A stretch of 64,000 bases of DNA. Source: Collimonas sp. PA-H2. Lineage in GTDB: Bacteria; Pseudomonadota; Gammaproteobacteria; Burkholderiales; Burkholderiaceae_D. Shown piece after piece: positions 37,157 to 48,589 of this stretch. The notes beneath the pieces are model-generated. The model worked only from the letters and a program-made list of their open reading frames with translations, searched no databases and was not told the origin of the DNA. Position 1 is the first letter of the stretch. Every line of letters begins with the position of its first letter. The position numbers and the translations under genes were made by a program. The DNA is taken from NCBI RefSeq assembly GCF_002564105.1, contig NZ_PDBX01000001.1, forward strand, positions 4,278,001-4,342,000. Reading direction: 5' to 3'.

Positions 37157-37422
37157 ACCAACCTCCGCAGCAGCTGCACGAACACGGGCTTGTCGCCGCA
37201 GCTCATAGCGGCAAGGAATAAGTCATTCTAGGTTGCGTGGTGTGGCAATTCAAGCTTGATGACGGCCAGGAAAGCCGCTGTGCGAGGCCGCTTTTTCCTT
37301 AATTTAAATTCTACAAACGTAGCCATTTTTACTGATTTGTCTTTTTTGGCAGCAAGCTTGCCTGGCTGCAATCTGAGCTTGGGGCAAACTGCCATGGCAG
37401 CATTGAATTCAGGGAAAACAGC

Positions 37423-37977
37423 TTATGTTTTCGAATTGATGAGAGAGTTGAGCACCATATCTTCCCATTTCCCAGCAATTTTCAAATATGCCTTGGCATA
37501 ACCCTCGCGCTCGAATCCCAACTTGCCTAGCAATTTCTGGCTTCTCAGATTAGATGGCAAATGATTCGCCATTATGCGATGTAGTCCGAGCTCATCGAAT
37601 ACGTACTGTATCGCCGCCGCCGCGACCTCATGCATCAGTCCTTTGCCTTCGAACTCTTGATGCACTGAATACCCCAGGTAACATCCCTGTAACGGGCCTC
37701 TGACGATATTTGTGAAATTGCAGCCGGCGATCATTTTGTTTGACTCGCGTTCAAGCGCGATGAAATTCGCGGCATTGCCATCCAGGTATGCTTGATAAGC
37801 CGATTCGCAACGCAGGCGGCAAGAGACAGCAGTATAAAAGCTGCTGTCTCTTGCCGGTTCCCATGGCGCCAGATGGTCCTTGTTTTCCAGGTGGTAGGCG
37901 AGTAAAAGGTGCGCCTGTTCGGGATGCAGGATGGTCAGAACAGTTCTTTGGGTTTCAATTATTGGAAACTGGGACAT
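37423..37977 (-). CDS. GNAT-family N-acetyltransferase (RimJ/RimL type)
   Basis: 184 residues: FPIIETQRTVLTILHPEQA at the start, acetyl-CoA-binding region YSVHQEFEGKGLMHEVAAAAIQYVFDELGLHRI and the C-terminal LLGKLGFEREGYAKAYLKI, all as in ribosomal-protein Ser/Ala acetyltransferase relatives. The frame is open 117 bases further upstream, but the N-terminus fits at 37977; ribosome site weak. Confidence 0.88.
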   Translation of the reverse strand: MSQFPIIETQRTVLTILHPEQAHLLLAYHLENKDHLAPWEPARDSSFYTAVSCRLRCESAYQAYLDGNAANFIALERESNKMIAGCNFTNIVRGPLQGCYLGYSVHQEFEGKGLMHEVAAAAIQYVFDELGLHRIMANHLPSNLRSQKLLGKLGFEREGYAKAYLKIAGKWEDMVLNSLINSKT

Positions 37978-38222
37978 AAGCAGGAATGAGCGGTAGGAAG
38001 CTATCGTATGGAATCTGTGAATATGGCAAATCAGTACATGCTGCTTTCGCTTTTGGGTAGACGCGAGACTATAACTTGTATTGTCCCAATTCATTTATAG
38101 TCAGCTCATGTAGCGCATGTTATTGGCCAGAATGCAGGGCTTCGATTTCTGTCAAATTCATCTCAGTTTAGCCTACGCTCTGACGCCAGGATTTACGGAA
38201 CGGATAGGACTATCATTGCGCA

Positions 38223-38900
38223 ATGAATAAGCTAAACATCCGGGCGCTGCGAGCTAGCCTGCTTGGCGCCATGGCCCTGGCGGCCCTGCTTTTTATCCCG
38301 GCGGGGACCTTGGACTATTGGCAGGGATGGCTGTTCATGGCGGTCTTCGTAGGTGCGTCCTGCGCCGTCACGGTATATCTCGCAATAAATGATCCGGAAC
38401 TCCTTGAACGGCGCATGAGCGCGGGGCCGACGGCTGAGAAGGAGCTTACGCAAAAAGTCGTGATGCTGATTGCAATGACGGGATTCATTGCCTTGATTGT
38501 TGTTCCCGCCCTCGATCATCGTTTCGGCTGGTCGCCGGCGCCGCCCCATGTGTCGCTGGCGGGAGATGTGCTGATCGGATTCAGCTTCCTGCTGGTGTTC
38601 ATGGTGTTCAAGGCCAACACCTACGCCGCATCGACGATCCAGATCGCACAAGGGCAGCAGGTCATTTCTAGCGGGCCGTACGCGCTGGTGCGGCATCCGA
38701 TGTATGCCGGCTCGCTGCCGCTGCTGATCGGCATGCCGCTGGCGCTGGGCTCGTGGCTGGGACTGATCGTGCTGCTGCTGTTCATGCCTGCGCTCATCTG
38801 GCGGTTGCTGGATGAGGAAAAATTCTTGCGGAAGAACCTGGCGGGATATGCGGACTATTGCCAAAAAGTCCGCTATCGTCTGCTGCCATATATCTGGTAG
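38223..38900 (+). CDS. Isoprenylcysteine carboxyl methyltransferase-like membrane methyltransferase
   Basis: 225 residues with four to five membrane helices and the C-terminal SAM-binding signature of the ICMT/PEMT family: GPYALVRHPMYAGSLPLLIG and LDEEKFLRKNLAGYADYCQKVRYRLLPYIW. Such bacterial proteins methylate unknown small molecules or lipids. It is divergent from the GNAT gene. Confidence 0.88.
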   Translation: MNKLNIRALRASLLGAMALAALLFIPAGTLDYWQGWLFMAVFVGASCAVTVYLAINDPELLERRMSAGPTAEKELTQKVVMLIAMTGFIALIVVPALDHRFGWSPAPPHVSLAGDVLIGFSFLLVFMVFKANTYAASTIQIAQGQQVISSGPYALVRHPMYAGSLPLLIGMPLALGSWLGLIVLLLFMPALIWRLLDEEKFLRKNLAGYADYCQKVRYRLLPYIW

Positions 38901-38925
38901 CCACCATAACGCACAGGCTCTGAGC

Positions 38926-39294
38926 TCAGTCGGCAATCATCCGCGCAAATTCGCCGCTATCGATCAGGCTTTGCAAGTCGTTTGCACCGCCCACCAGCAC
39001 GCCCTTCACGAATATCATCGGGAAAGTCGGCCAGCCGGTCCACATCTTGAGGGCATTGCGGCGCTTCCACTGGCCGAGGTAGCTGCCGTATTCAAGGTAT
39101 TTATAGGAAGCGGAAATTGCATCTAGCGCTTTGCGTGCCTTGCGCGGAAAAGGGTTTTGCGTCATGCCGACCACCACCACCTTGTTGTTGGCGATGGCTT
39201 CCTGTACTTCGTGGACGATGTCGGCATTCTTGTCGGTGATGGTTTGGCGGATGGCGGGGTGGATCTGGGCTTCGTCGAGCACGTTGCGGGTCAT
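38926..39294 (-). CDS. Glutaredoxin-like protein without active-site cysteine
   Basis: 122 residues with the glutaredoxin fold: ADIVHEVQEAIANNKVVVVGM, WPTFPMIFVKGVLVGGANDL (cis-Pro TFP and GG-D GSH-binding segments). Where CPYC or CGFS should stand it reads TQNPFPRKARK, so both redox cysteines are missing; the whole protein from the chosen start has no Cys. It may bind a ligand or an iron-sulfur partner, or have lost redox function. ATG 39294 is the family-like start. Confidence 0.85.
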   Translation of the reverse strand: MTRNVLDEAQIHPAIRQTITDKNADIVHEVQEAIANNKVVVVGMTQNPFPRKARKALDAISASYKYLEYGSYLGQWKRRNALKMWTGWPTFPMIFVKGVLVGGANDLQSLIDSGEFARMIAD

Positions 39295-39447
39295 GATGGC
39301 TTTCCAGGTTGGTATCGCGTTGTTGCTGCAACAGGAGTTGAATCGTCTCACATTATCGGCCGTTTTTGCAGCCGTTTCAGATACCAGTTTGCAGGGACGC
39401 AAAAAATGCCGGCGATTTATTCAAGCGTCATTTCCGATCCGTTATTG

Positions 39448-40122
39448 CTATTTCACCTTCTTTATCAATGTTTCATAGCTTGACCATTGTGGATCGGCGG
39501 CGCTATGAATTTCAATGGGAAATGGCGGCTTTCCGGCGAGGGCTTGGTTTATCGCTGCGATAAACTGTTTTTCCGATTTTGCATAGTATGTCCATTCCCT
39601 GAGATTGTTCCCGGTCGAAACCAGGACCAGGTTGGCCCTGTCATCGCTTTCTATCACCGGCTGAAGCAGATTTTCCAGGTCATTCATCCTGGCCTGTTCA
39701 GCGGTCGATGGCATTCCTCTGTCGGAGGCATATTTCCAGAGCAGGATAATGCGGGCCGGCTTTGCTGCCCGGTCAAAGTTCGGCGCAAACTCGGATATGT
39801 ATCGGAAAATGATAACCCGGTCATCGCTCCGGTGCTTCGATACCGCGAGCGACCACATCTCGGCGTAAGCATCCGTGATCATCAGCAGCGCCAGCAAGGC
39901 GCTGCAAAGGAAGTGGTGCGACTTATTATTGCCCATCATTTTTGGTCGGAATTTAGACAGCAGCGTCCGCAACAAGGGGCACGTGAATCTGGCGATGAAC
40001 ACCATCAAAGCCGCAACCACAAAAACCGTCACGGCCATTTCAAGGTATGGGTTTGACGGTTCGCCGTTTACCAGCTTTTCTGTAAAGCGGGAGAACAGTG
40101 GCATCGTTGCTGGATGCGGCAT
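39448..40122 (-). CDS. Membrane protein with C-terminal DUF695 domain
   Basis: 224 residues. Two hydrophobic segments, one near residues 30-46 (MAVTVFVVAALMVFIAR) and one near 72-85 that looks like a signal peptide (FLCSALLALLMITDAYA), precede a DUF695 domain (MWSLAVSKHRSDDRVIIFRY; LVLVSTGNNLREWTYYAKSE). Start at 63rd residue (39936) would make a plain secreted DUF695 protein, but it has no ribosome site. Fusion of a membrane segment is the other reading. The gene follows a secreted protein gene by 13 bases. Confidence 0.7.
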   Translation of the reverse strand: MPHPATMPLFSRFTEKLVNGEPSNPYLEMAVTVFVVAALMVFIARFTCPLLRTLLSKFRPKMMGNNKSHHFLCSALLALLMITDAYAEMWSLAVSKHRSDDRVIIFRYISEFAPNFDRAAKPARIILLWKYASDRGMPSTAEQARMNDLENLLQPVIESDDRANLVLVSTGNNLREWTYYAKSEKQFIAAINQALAGKPPFPIEIHSAADPQWSSYETLIKKVK

Positions 40123-40135
40123 GGCTGCAGCCTGT

Positions 40136-40633
40136 TCAGTTGAACACGACCTGTACGCTGATCAGGGAATTGTCTCCGCGTTGAGCGGTGCACAGGCGGC
40201 CTGTCTCCACCGAATCGATTGAAATCGCTGCCTTTTTCGCTTCATCGGGAGAAAGCGCCGGCATCAATTTTTGCATCGCCTCAATTTTTTCCGGCGCTAC
40301 TTCTGTCGGCGCCTCGATTTGCGGCACGCAGGTCAGGCTTATTTTCTCGCCTTGCTGTGTAGCGACAATACCTTTGGTAGTCTCGTCATCAATACCTTTG
40401 AGAACGGATTTCCCGTCTATCTTCAGCACGTAAACATCGTGTGCAAAATTCCCCTGTGAGACGCAGAGCTCGATTTTTTGCGATGTTTCGCCAAGCTGGC
40501 GGACAGTTGATTCGCATACGGATTTTCCTGCCGCTGCGACAATTTTCAGAGAAGTCTCTTCCGCACCGAAGGCGGCTGCTGCCAGAAATGAGCTCGTTAA
40601 TATGATTGCCATTATCTTCGCTGAACGCTGCAT
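40136..40633 (-). CDS. Secreted hypothetical protein
   Basis: 165 residues with signal peptide MQRSAKIMAIILTSSFLAAA ending at AFGA, then a small domain with four Cys (VCEST, ELCVSQG, LTCVPQ, GRLCTAQ) that could form two disulfides. Start at 40633 has AGGA seven bases upstream. No family recognised. It is probably co-transcribed with the DUF695 gene. Confidence 0.75.
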   Translation of the reverse strand: MQRSAKIMAIILTSSFLAAAAFGAEETSLKIVAAAGKSVCESTVRQLGETSQKIELCVSQGNFAHDVYVLKIDGKSVLKGIDDETTKGIVATQQGEKISLTCVPQIEAPTEVAPEKIEAMQKLMPALSPDEAKKAAISIDSVETGRLCTAQRGDNSLISVQVVFN

Positions 40634-40900
40634 AAATATTCCTGATGTGATGGGGACGAAAATCAAGCTGCCGGATGGCGCACGGTATCCATGCACTTTT
40701 TTCATGGAAGGCATGGGTCGCGAGAGCTGTAGACATTACGTCATTGCAAGACTCTGTCTATTGTCGCTGCAGTATTGCATTTTTGCAATTGGCGAACGGG
40801 AGCGGAGGGCTCTGCTCATTATTATTCTCGATAATGGTAAATAGGTAAAATTAACTTTAATTAAAATATTAATAGCCAATTGCTACTGTCATGCCTGCTC

Positions 40901-41773
40901 TCAGGCTTCCGGCAGTGGAATCCATTCAGGATCGCCCGGCACCGGGTCGAAACGCTGCTCGCGCCAGTTCTGCTTGGCGGTCTCGATCAGTTCAGGTCTG
41001 CTGGCGACGAAATTCCACCAGATCGAGCGCGGGCCGTCGATGGGCTCGCCGCCCAGCAGCATGACCTGGGCCGCTTCGCCGGCAACGATGTTTACCGCTA
41101 CGCCCGGCTGCAATACCGCCAGCACGCCCAGTTCCAGCGCTTCGCCGTCAAGGGTGACGCTGCCGCTGGCGACATATACGGCTTGCTGCGGATATTCTGG
41201 CGCCAGCGTGAATTGCGCGCCGGCGCTCATTTCAGCGGCCACGTACAAGGTCGGCGAACTGATCTTGACCGGGGCCTCATGGCCGAAGGCGCGGCCGGCG
41301 ATCACGCGCAGCTGGTAGCCTTCGCCCTGGATCAAGGGCAGGCTGGCGGCCGGGTGATGGGCAAAGGCCGGCGCGCATTCTTCATCGGCCAGCGGCAGCG
41401 CCACCCAGGTCTGGATGCCGTGCAGGCGCCAGCCGTCAGCGCGTTGCGCGTCTGGCGTGCGTTCGGTATGGACGATGCCGCGGCCGGCGGTCATCCAGTT
41501 GACGTCGCCGGGAATGATTTCCTGGTCGTTGCCGAGGCTGTCGCGATGGCGGATTGCACCTTCGAACAGATAGGTGACGGTGGCCAGGCCGATATGCGGA
41601 TGCGGCCGCACGTCTATGCCCTGGCCGCTGGCGAATGTGACCGGCCCCATGTGGTCGAAAAACAGGAACGGGCCGACGCTCTGGTGGTGGCCGGCAGGCA
41701 GCACGCGGCGCACCACCAGTTCGCCGAGGTCGCGGGCGCGTCCCGGAATGCGGTAGGCAATCGATGAAGTCAT
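40901..41773 (-). CDS. Pirin family protein (second copy)
   Basis: 290-residue bicupin of the pirin family: GHHQSVGPFLFFDHMGPVTF, HPHIGLATVTYLFEGAIRHRDS with the metal His residues, MTAGRGIVHTERT and the C-terminal LGGEPIDGPRSIWWNFVASR. It is only distantly like the pirin at 26877. Role unknown. Confidence 0.93.
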   Translation of the reverse strand: MTSSIAYRIPGRARDLGELVVRRVLPAGHHQSVGPFLFFDHMGPVTFASGQGIDVRPHPHIGLATVTYLFEGAIRHRDSLGNDQEIIPGDVNWMTAGRGIVHTERTPDAQRADGWRLHGIQTWVALPLADEECAPAFAHHPAASLPLIQGEGYQLRVIAGRAFGHEAPVKISSPTLYVAAEMSAGAQFTLAPEYPQQAVYVASGSVTLDGEALELGVLAVLQPGVAVNIVAGEAAQVMLLGGEPIDGPRSIWWNFVASRPELIETAKQNWREQRFDPVPGDPEWIPLPEA

Positions 41774-41844
41774 GATGTATCCAGTCTGAATAGGCGAAAT
41801 CGGCAGATGAGACCTTAGTATATTTGCATGTGCCCGGCGGCGGA

Positions 41845-41895
41845 CAAAAAAAAGGCCAGCTTGTCTCGCAATCGATTGCGGAGCAAGCTGAGCCT
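41845..41895 (-). terminator. Terminator at the end of the urt-ure cluster
   Basis: On the minus strand a long stem CAGCTTG..CGCAATCGATTGCG..CAAGCTG with flanking GGC/GCC, followed by eight T residues. It closes the leftward transcription of the urease genes after the HupE/UreJ gene. Confidence 0.85.
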
Positions 41896-41948
41896 CATTC
41901 TAATCTTGGTGATCGCCGCATGCTGCCAGCGTCGCACGATCCTGCTTT

Positions 41949-42551
41949 TTAGAGCACCCCGCTCAGCAGGTAGCCGCCGACCGCTGCAATGGCAATGCCG
42001 CCCACGCGCACCGCCTGCGCCGCCATCTTCTGGCCGGCGACCAGGCCGATCGCCAGGCCGGACAGATGCAGTAGGGCGGTGGCGGCGACAAAGCCGGCGC
42101 CGTACCAGAGCGCCGATGCGCCATGCGGCAATTCGCTGCCGTGGGCATAGCCATGGAACAAGGCGAATACCGACACCACGGCGGCGCTGGCCCACACCGG
42201 CATGCGGACGGCGAAGGCAATCAGCAGGCCGAGCACGGCGACCGAAGCAGCGATGCCGGTTTCCACGCCCGACAGCGTCACGCCGGCCAACGCCAGCAAG
42301 GCGCCTGCCACCATCATCAGAGGAAACGTCAGCGGCAATACCCACAGCGCGGAGCGCTTGTTTTGCGCAGCCCACAGGCCGACTGCCAGCATCGCCAGCA
42401 AATGGTCGAGGCCGCTGAACGGATGGGCGAAGCCGTCGTTGAAGCCGAAGGCGTCGGGATGGCCGGGATGGGCCAGGGCAGAGCTGACGCCAAGTACGGC
42501 AACGGCTAAGGCGCTGAGGCGGCCGCAGGTTCTGGCTGAAAAATGGGACAT
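41949..42551 (-). CDS. ureJ: HupE/UreJ family protein
   Basis: 200 residues, signal-like first helix and about six more helices. HPGHPDAFGFNDGFAHPFSGLDHLLAMLAVGLWA is the HupE/UreJ metal-binding signature (His and Asp), thought to handle nickel import for urease or hydrogenase. Here it is the last gene of the urease cluster, so a nickel supply for urease is the likely role. Confidence 0.9.
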   Translation of the reverse strand: MSHFSARTCGRLSALAVAVLGVSSALAHPGHPDAFGFNDGFAHPFSGLDHLLAMLAVGLWAAQNKRSALWVLPLTFPLMMVAGALLALAGVTLSGVETGIAASVAVLGLLIAFAVRMPVWASAAVVSVFALFHGYAHGSELPHGASALWYGAGFVAATALLHLSGLAIGLVAGQKMAAQAVRVGGIAIAAVGGYLLSGVL

Positions 42552-42609
42552 GGCTGGCTCCTGTGAGGAAGTAAGAAAGTTGATCTGTACGAACGCTTAT
42601 TTGGGTTGC

Positions 42610-43239
42610 TTATTTAGGTTGATCAAGCAGCCCTTGCCTGCGGATGAAAGCGATCACTTGCTCGACGCCGTCGCCGCTGCGCAGGTTGGTGAAAATGAAG
42701 GGCCGCTCGCCGCGCATTCTTTTGGCGTCGTGCGCCATCACGTCCAGATTGGCGCCGACATAGGGCGCGAGGTCGGTCTTGTTGATGATCAGCAGATCGG
42801 AGCGGGTAATGCCGGGGCCGCCCTTGCGCGGGATTTTTTCGCCGCCGGCGACGTCGATCACGTAGATGGTCAGGTCCGACAGCTCCGGACTGAAGGTGGC
42901 GGCCAGGTTGTCGCCGCCGGATTCCAGCAGGATCAGGTCCAGGTTGGGGAAGTCAGCGCTCATGCGCGCGATCGCTTCCAGGTTGATCGAGGCGTCTTCG
43001 CGGATGGCGGTGTGCGGGCAGCCGCCGGTCTCCACTCCCATCAGGCGTTCCGCCGGCAGCGCATCGGCGCGCAGCAGGATTTCCATGTCTTCCTTGGTGT
43101 AGATGTCGTTGGTGATGACCGCCATGTCGTAGTGGTCGCGCATGCCCTTGCACAGCATTTCGCACAGCGCGGTCTTGCCGGAACCGACCGGGCCGCCGAT
43201 GCCGACGCGCAGAGGATTGGAGGTGGAGGAAGTGCTCAT
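42610..43239 (-). CDS. ureG: Urease accessory GTPase UreG
   Basis: 209 residues. P-loop [19 protein letters not shown], nickel-binding CPH in [15 protein letters not shown], and [17 protein letters not shown]. UreG uses GTP to deliver nickel to the UreABC-DFH complex. It follows ureF by 35 bases. Confidence 0.96.
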   Translation of the reverse strand: MSTSSTSNPLRVGIGGPVGSGKTALCEMLCKGMRDHYDMAVITNDIYTKEDMEILLRADALPAERLMGVETGGCPHTAIREDASINLEAIARMSADFPNLDLILLESGGDNLAATFSPELSDLTIYVIDVAGGEKIPRKGGPGITRSDLLIINKTDLAPYVGANLDVMAHDAKRMRGERPFIFTNLRSGDGVEQVIAFIRRQGLLDQPK

Positions 43240-43274
43240 TTTGAGAATCGCTTAAAAATAGTGAATGTTTGGTT

Positions 43275-43964
43275 TCAGGATCGATACAGGCGGCTGTATT
43301 GTTCTTCATGCTGCATCGACAGCAGCGACAGGCCGGGCGCCCAGTTGCATAATTCGTGATCGGCCAGCCGCTGCGCGCGCTCTGCGGCCAACTGCAGTTC
43401 CGCCTGCAAGGACAGCAGCAGGCGCTGGCCGGCGACCTGGCCAAGCGGGATGGTCTTGACGCATACCAGCACCTGGTTTTCCGCCCAGGAAAACAGCATG
43501 CCCAGCAAAGCGGCCTGAAGCGGCACCCGCAAGGCTACTGCTGCATAAGCGTAGGCGGTCGGCAGCGGCAGTTCCGGCTGCGCCTGCAGAATGGCCAGCA
43601 GAGCGGCGTCGCCGATCTGCAATTCGATCGCAAGCTTGCCCAGCGAATAGCCCATCTGTATGGTTTCGGCGCGGAACTCGGCGCTGTCGCGGGCGGCGAT
43701 GAAGCGTTCAGTCCAAAGCTGTACGGCGGCGCCGTCGCGCTGCTCAAAGGCCTGCAGCAGACGCCATGTCACGGGTGCTTCAAACAGTGCAACTACTTGC
43801 TGCAAATGTTCGCAGATCCAGCCATGCGCCGATGCCGCATCCTTGACCCAGCCTTTGTCGATGGCGCTCTCCAGCCCTTGCGAATAGCTGTACGCGCCTA
43901 TCGGCAGCGACGGGCTGGCCAGTTGCAGCAGGTGGAGCAGTGCGGTCGGCTGCATATCATGCAT
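43275..43964 (-). CDS. ureF: Urease accessory protein UreF
   Basis: 229 residues: LLHLLQLASPSLPIGAYSYSQGLE and the helix-rich remainder typical of UreF, which with UreD controls nickel insertion by UreG. The frame opens at 44084; a start at 43997 (MTPVAERL) would overlap ureE by 17 bases, and 43964 (MHDMQPT) is a non-overlapping choice. The exact start is uncertain. Confidence 0.9.
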   Translation of the reverse strand: MHDMQPTALLHLLQLASPSLPIGAYSYSQGLESAIDKGWVKDAASAHGWICEHLQQVVALFEAPVTWRLLQAFEQRDGAAVQLWTERFIAARDSAEFRAETIQMGYSLGKLAIELQIGDAALLAILQAQPELPLPTAYAYAAVALRVPLQAALLGMLFSWAENQVLVCVKTIPLGQVAGQRLLLSLQAELQLAAERAQRLADHELCNWAPGLSLLSMQHEEQYSRLYRS

Positions 43965-43980
43965 TCGCTGGGGCAGGCGC

Positions 43981-44508
43981 TCAGCTACCGGCGTCATCGC
44001 CAGGGCGATGGATTTTCTGGCGTAGCGGCACCGGCGCCAGCAGGCTGTCGTGATGGTGATGATGGCTGCCACTGCCGTGTCCATAAGCGCCAGACTCCGG
44101 CTCGAAGGCCGCCAGTTCTTCGGTCACCTTGGCCTGCAAGCCTTCCAGCATTTCCCTCAGCACAGGGTCCTTGCGTATGCGCAGGAAGCCGTCGCCGACG
44201 TGTGCCTGCGTGTGGCGGTTGCCCAGGTGGAAAGCGCAGCGCAGCAGGTCATGCGGATTCTGGCATTCGATGCGATAAGTGGTCTCGGCAGCCGCCAGCA
44301 CCTTGACCACGCGCTGCCTGCCGCTGTCGTCCGCGCCCTTGATCAGGTCGCCATGGCGCAGCACCGTGCCGCGCACGGTGAACACGCCGACTTCCTCGCC
44401 GCTGCTGAGGACGGCGCGCAGGCGGCTCTTTTCACGCAGGTCGTAGGGCAGGATCAGTTCGCCTTCGATTAGGTCGGCGTGTTCTACTTTGGTGTTGAGG
44501 ATTAACAT
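43981..44508 (-). CDS. ureE: Urease accessory nickel metallochaperone UreE
   Basis: 175 residues: N-terminal peptide-binding domain (LPYDLREKSRLRAVLSSGEEVG), central metal domain CAFHLGNRHTQAHV, and a His-rich tail GHGSGSHHHHHDS near the C-terminus for nickel storage. It follows ureC by 33 bases. Confidence 0.95.
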   Translation of the reverse strand: MLILNTKVEHADLIEGELILPYDLREKSRLRAVLSSGEEVGVFTVRGTVLRHGDLIKGADDSGRQRVVKVLAAAETTYRIECQNPHDLLRCAFHLGNRHTQAHVGDGFLRIRKDPVLREMLEGLQAKVTEELAAFEPESGAYGHGSGSHHHHHDSLLAPVPLRQKIHRPGDDAGS

Positions 44509-44541
44509 CTTGTGCCGTGAATGTAGGAATAAAAATCGGAA

Positions 44542-46241
<1,700 letters not shown>

Positions 46242-46245
<4 letters not shown>

Positions 46246-46565
46246 GATTTCACTCGTTTCGTCAATGCACCCATGACCTTGCCGTTGAATCCGTAGACGA
46301 TGCGGTCGCCCGCCAGATCCACCAGTTCCACCGTACGCTTCTGGCCCGGTTCGAAACGCACCGCGGTGCCGGCGGCGATATTGAGCCGCATGCCATAGGC
46401 GTCCTCGCGCTCGAACAGCAAGGCCGGGTTGACTTCGTAAAAATGAAAGTGCGAACCGATCTGGATCGGCCGGTCGCCGCTGTTGGCTACCGTGACAGCG
46501 TGCACGCGGCGGCCGACATTGAGTTCGATGTCGCCGGCCTGGATCTGCATTTCTCCTGGGATCAT
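46242..46565 (-). CDS. ureB: Urease beta subunit UreB
   Basis: 107 residues: [39 protein letters not shown] and [17 protein letters not shown], the standard small beta subunit. It lies 14 bases after ureA and overlaps ureC. Confidence 0.97.
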
Positions 46566-46579
46566 GGGAGTGCTCCAAT

Positions 46580-46882
46580 CTATGGAATCGGGTGATGCAC
46601 GGTGACTAGCTTGCTGCCGTCGGGGAAGGTGGCTTCGACCTGGATGTCGGGAATCATTTCGGCGATGCCGTCCATGACGTCGGCCCGGGTCAGTATCTTG
46701 CTGCCATGGGACATCAGTTCGGCCACGCTCTTGCCGTCGCGCGCGCCTTCCATGATGGCGGCGCTGATCAGGGCGATGGCTTCCGGATAGTTCAGTTTCA
46801 GGCCGCGCGCCAAGCGCCGCTCGGCCAGCAGGGCAGCCGTGAAAATCAGCAGCTTGTCCTTTTCTCTTGGCGTCAGATCCAT
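46580..46882 (-). CDS. ureA: Urease gamma subunit UreA
   Basis: 100 residues: [42 protein letters not shown] and VTVHHPIP at the end, the canonical gamma subunit. It follows ureD by about 90 bp. Confidence 0.97.
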   Translation of the reverse strand: MDLTPREKDKLLIFTAALLAERRLARGLKLNYPEAIALISAAIMEGARDGKSVAELMSHGSKILTRADVMDGIAEMIPDIQVEATFPDGSKLVTVHHPIP

Positions 46883-46969
46883 GTTGTTCTTTCTTGTGCG
46901 ATGACTTTAGTTGATCGTGTTTGCTGCCAGCCGCTGCTGGGTTTTATCACGGGCCGCAGCGCTGGCATA

Positions 46970-47857
46970 TCAAGTGTTCCAGATACGCGGTATATGCGCT
47001 GCATGCCCCAATAGTTCTGGACGCAGCATTTGCCAGGCCTGCATCATCCATTGTCTGGCCAGCTCGCTGGAATGTCCCAGGTGACGCAATACCAGCACCG
47101 ATTTCACCTGGCTGGCGCCGACGCTGGCGCGGCCGTCCGACAACTGTCTGGCGCAGTCGCGCAGTTGCTGCACAAAGCTGCCGGGGAATATCTTGCCGGC
47201 CACTATCAGGGTGGCGCACACCGTGCAATCCGCCAATCCCAGCCGGCTCTGCATGGCGGCGCTGCCGCCGCCCAGCGCGCCTTGTTCAAACCATAGTAAT
47301 TTGCCATCGCGGCGGATGCTGGTCTGCTGCGAGATGCGGCCGCTGTTGAACGATTCGCCCGAGGCGGTGCGGCCGAAGCACAGGATCTCGCCGCCGATAT
47401 AGCGGGCCTCGCCCTGCAGCTCGACCTGGTGTTCCAGCGCGACTTCGGCACGGTCGAAAAAAATGGTTTCCTGTGGTAGCCATTCCAGCGCGGCTCCGTC
47501 GGCAACCTGCAGGCGCACCTGCTGCTGCGAGACTTTGCCGTTGGCCTGGTACCATTTGGCGGCGCCCGGCGTTGTCAGGAAAGCATGGGCGCGCTCGCCG
47601 ACGCTGGCCTTGATTGTCAGTTCGTCACCGCCGACCACGCCGCCGGGCGGATGGACGATGATGGCGTGGCAGATCGACGGGTGCTCGGGATACAGCGCTT
47701 TTTGCACGCGCAAGGGACCGTAATGGGCACGATCCAGCAAGCGCGTGGTGCCCTGATCGTCAGCGAAGGTGAGCGACAGCCAGGCCTGGTTGGAGCTGTT
47801 GTGAAATTGTTCAGCCGGCAGCGAGTCCGGCAGCGTCAGAACAGTTAGATTATCCAT
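46970..47857 (-). CDS. ureD: Urease accessory protein UreD (UreH)
   Basis: 295 residues: AWLSLTFADDQGTTRLLDRAHYGPLRVQKALYPE, IIVHPPGGVVGGDELTIK, FLTTPGAAKWYQANGK, and ARYIGGEILCFGRTASGE. UreD scaffolds UreF/UreG on apo-urease. It starts six bases after urtE, which ties the transport and enzyme genes into one operon. Confidence 0.95.
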   Translation of the reverse strand: MDNLTVLTLPDSLPAEQFHNSSNQAWLSLTFADDQGTTRLLDRAHYGPLRVQKALYPEHPSICHAIIVHPPGGVVGGDELTIKASVGERAHAFLTTPGAAKWYQANGKVSQQQVRLQVADGAALEWLPQETIFFDRAEVALEHQVELQGEARYIGGEILCFGRTASGESFNSGRISQQTSIRRDGKLLWFEQGALGGGSAAMQSRLGLADCTVCATLIVAGKIFPGSFVQQLRDCARQLSDGRASVGASQVKSVLVLRHLGHSSELARQWMMQAWQMLRPELLGHAAHIPRIWNT

Positions 47858-47863
47858 GCGGCA

Positions 47864-48562
47864 CTATACCGCCAAGTGTCGTTTCACGCTGTCGTCGTCC
47901 ATGGCTGCCTGGCTGCCGGCAGCCACCACCTCGCCGCGCGACAGCACTACGAAATTGTCCGCCAGGTCGCGCGCGAAATCGAAATACTGCTCACACAGCA
48001 GGATGCCGATGTTGCCGCGTTCGCGCAGCAGCCGGATCACGCGGCCGATATCCTTGATGATGGAGGGCTGGATGCCTTCGGTCGGTTCGTCCAGGATGAT
48101 CAGCTTGGGTTCCGCCAGCAGGGCGCGCGCGATCGCCAGCTGTTGCTGCTGGCCGCCGGAGAGGTCGCCGCCGCGCCGCTGCAGCATTTCCTTCAGCACA
48201 GGGAACAGCTCATACACTTCTTCCTTGATCAGCAAGGCTTGCTTGCCGGATTTTGTGGCCATGCCCATCAGCAGGTTTTCTTCCACCGACAGGCGGGCGA
48301 ATATTTCGCGTCCCTGCGGCACGTAGGCAATCCCCAGCGCGGCGCGCTGGTGCGGCTTCAGGCTGGTGATGTCGCGCCCTTCCAGCATGATCTTGCCGCT
48401 GGCGCTGGGCAGCACGCCCATCAGGCATTTCAGCAGGGTGGTCTTGCCGACGCCGTTGCGGCCGAGCAGGGCCAGGCACTTGCCTTTTTCCAGTGACAGC
48501 GAAATGCCGCGCAAGGTGTGCGAGGAGCCGTAGTATTGATTCAGTTGGTCGACGTTTAACAT
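47864..48562 (-). CDS. urtE: Urea ABC transporter ATP-binding protein UrtE
   Basis: 232 residues: Walker A GRNGVGKTTLLK, ABC signature LSGGQQQQLAIARAL, Walker B LIILDEPTEGIQPSI. LivF-like ATPase; adjacency to ure genes makes urea the substrate. MLNVDQLNQYYG at 48562 is the family start; the open frame upstream covers a palindromic repeat. Confidence 0.95.
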   Translation of the reverse strand: MLNVDQLNQYYGSSHTLRGISLSLEKGKCLALLGRNGVGKTTLLKCLMGVLPSASGKIMLEGRDITSLKPHQRAALGIAYVPQGREIFARLSVEENLLMGMATKSGKQALLIKEEVYELFPVLKEMLQRRGGDLSGGQQQQLAIARALLAEPKLIILDEPTEGIQPSIIKDIGRVIRLLRERGNIGILLCEQYFDFARDLADNFVVLSRGEVVAAGSQAAMDDDSVKRHLAV

Positions 48563-48589
48563 GTTTTTTTGAAGCTCTCTCTCAATTCC

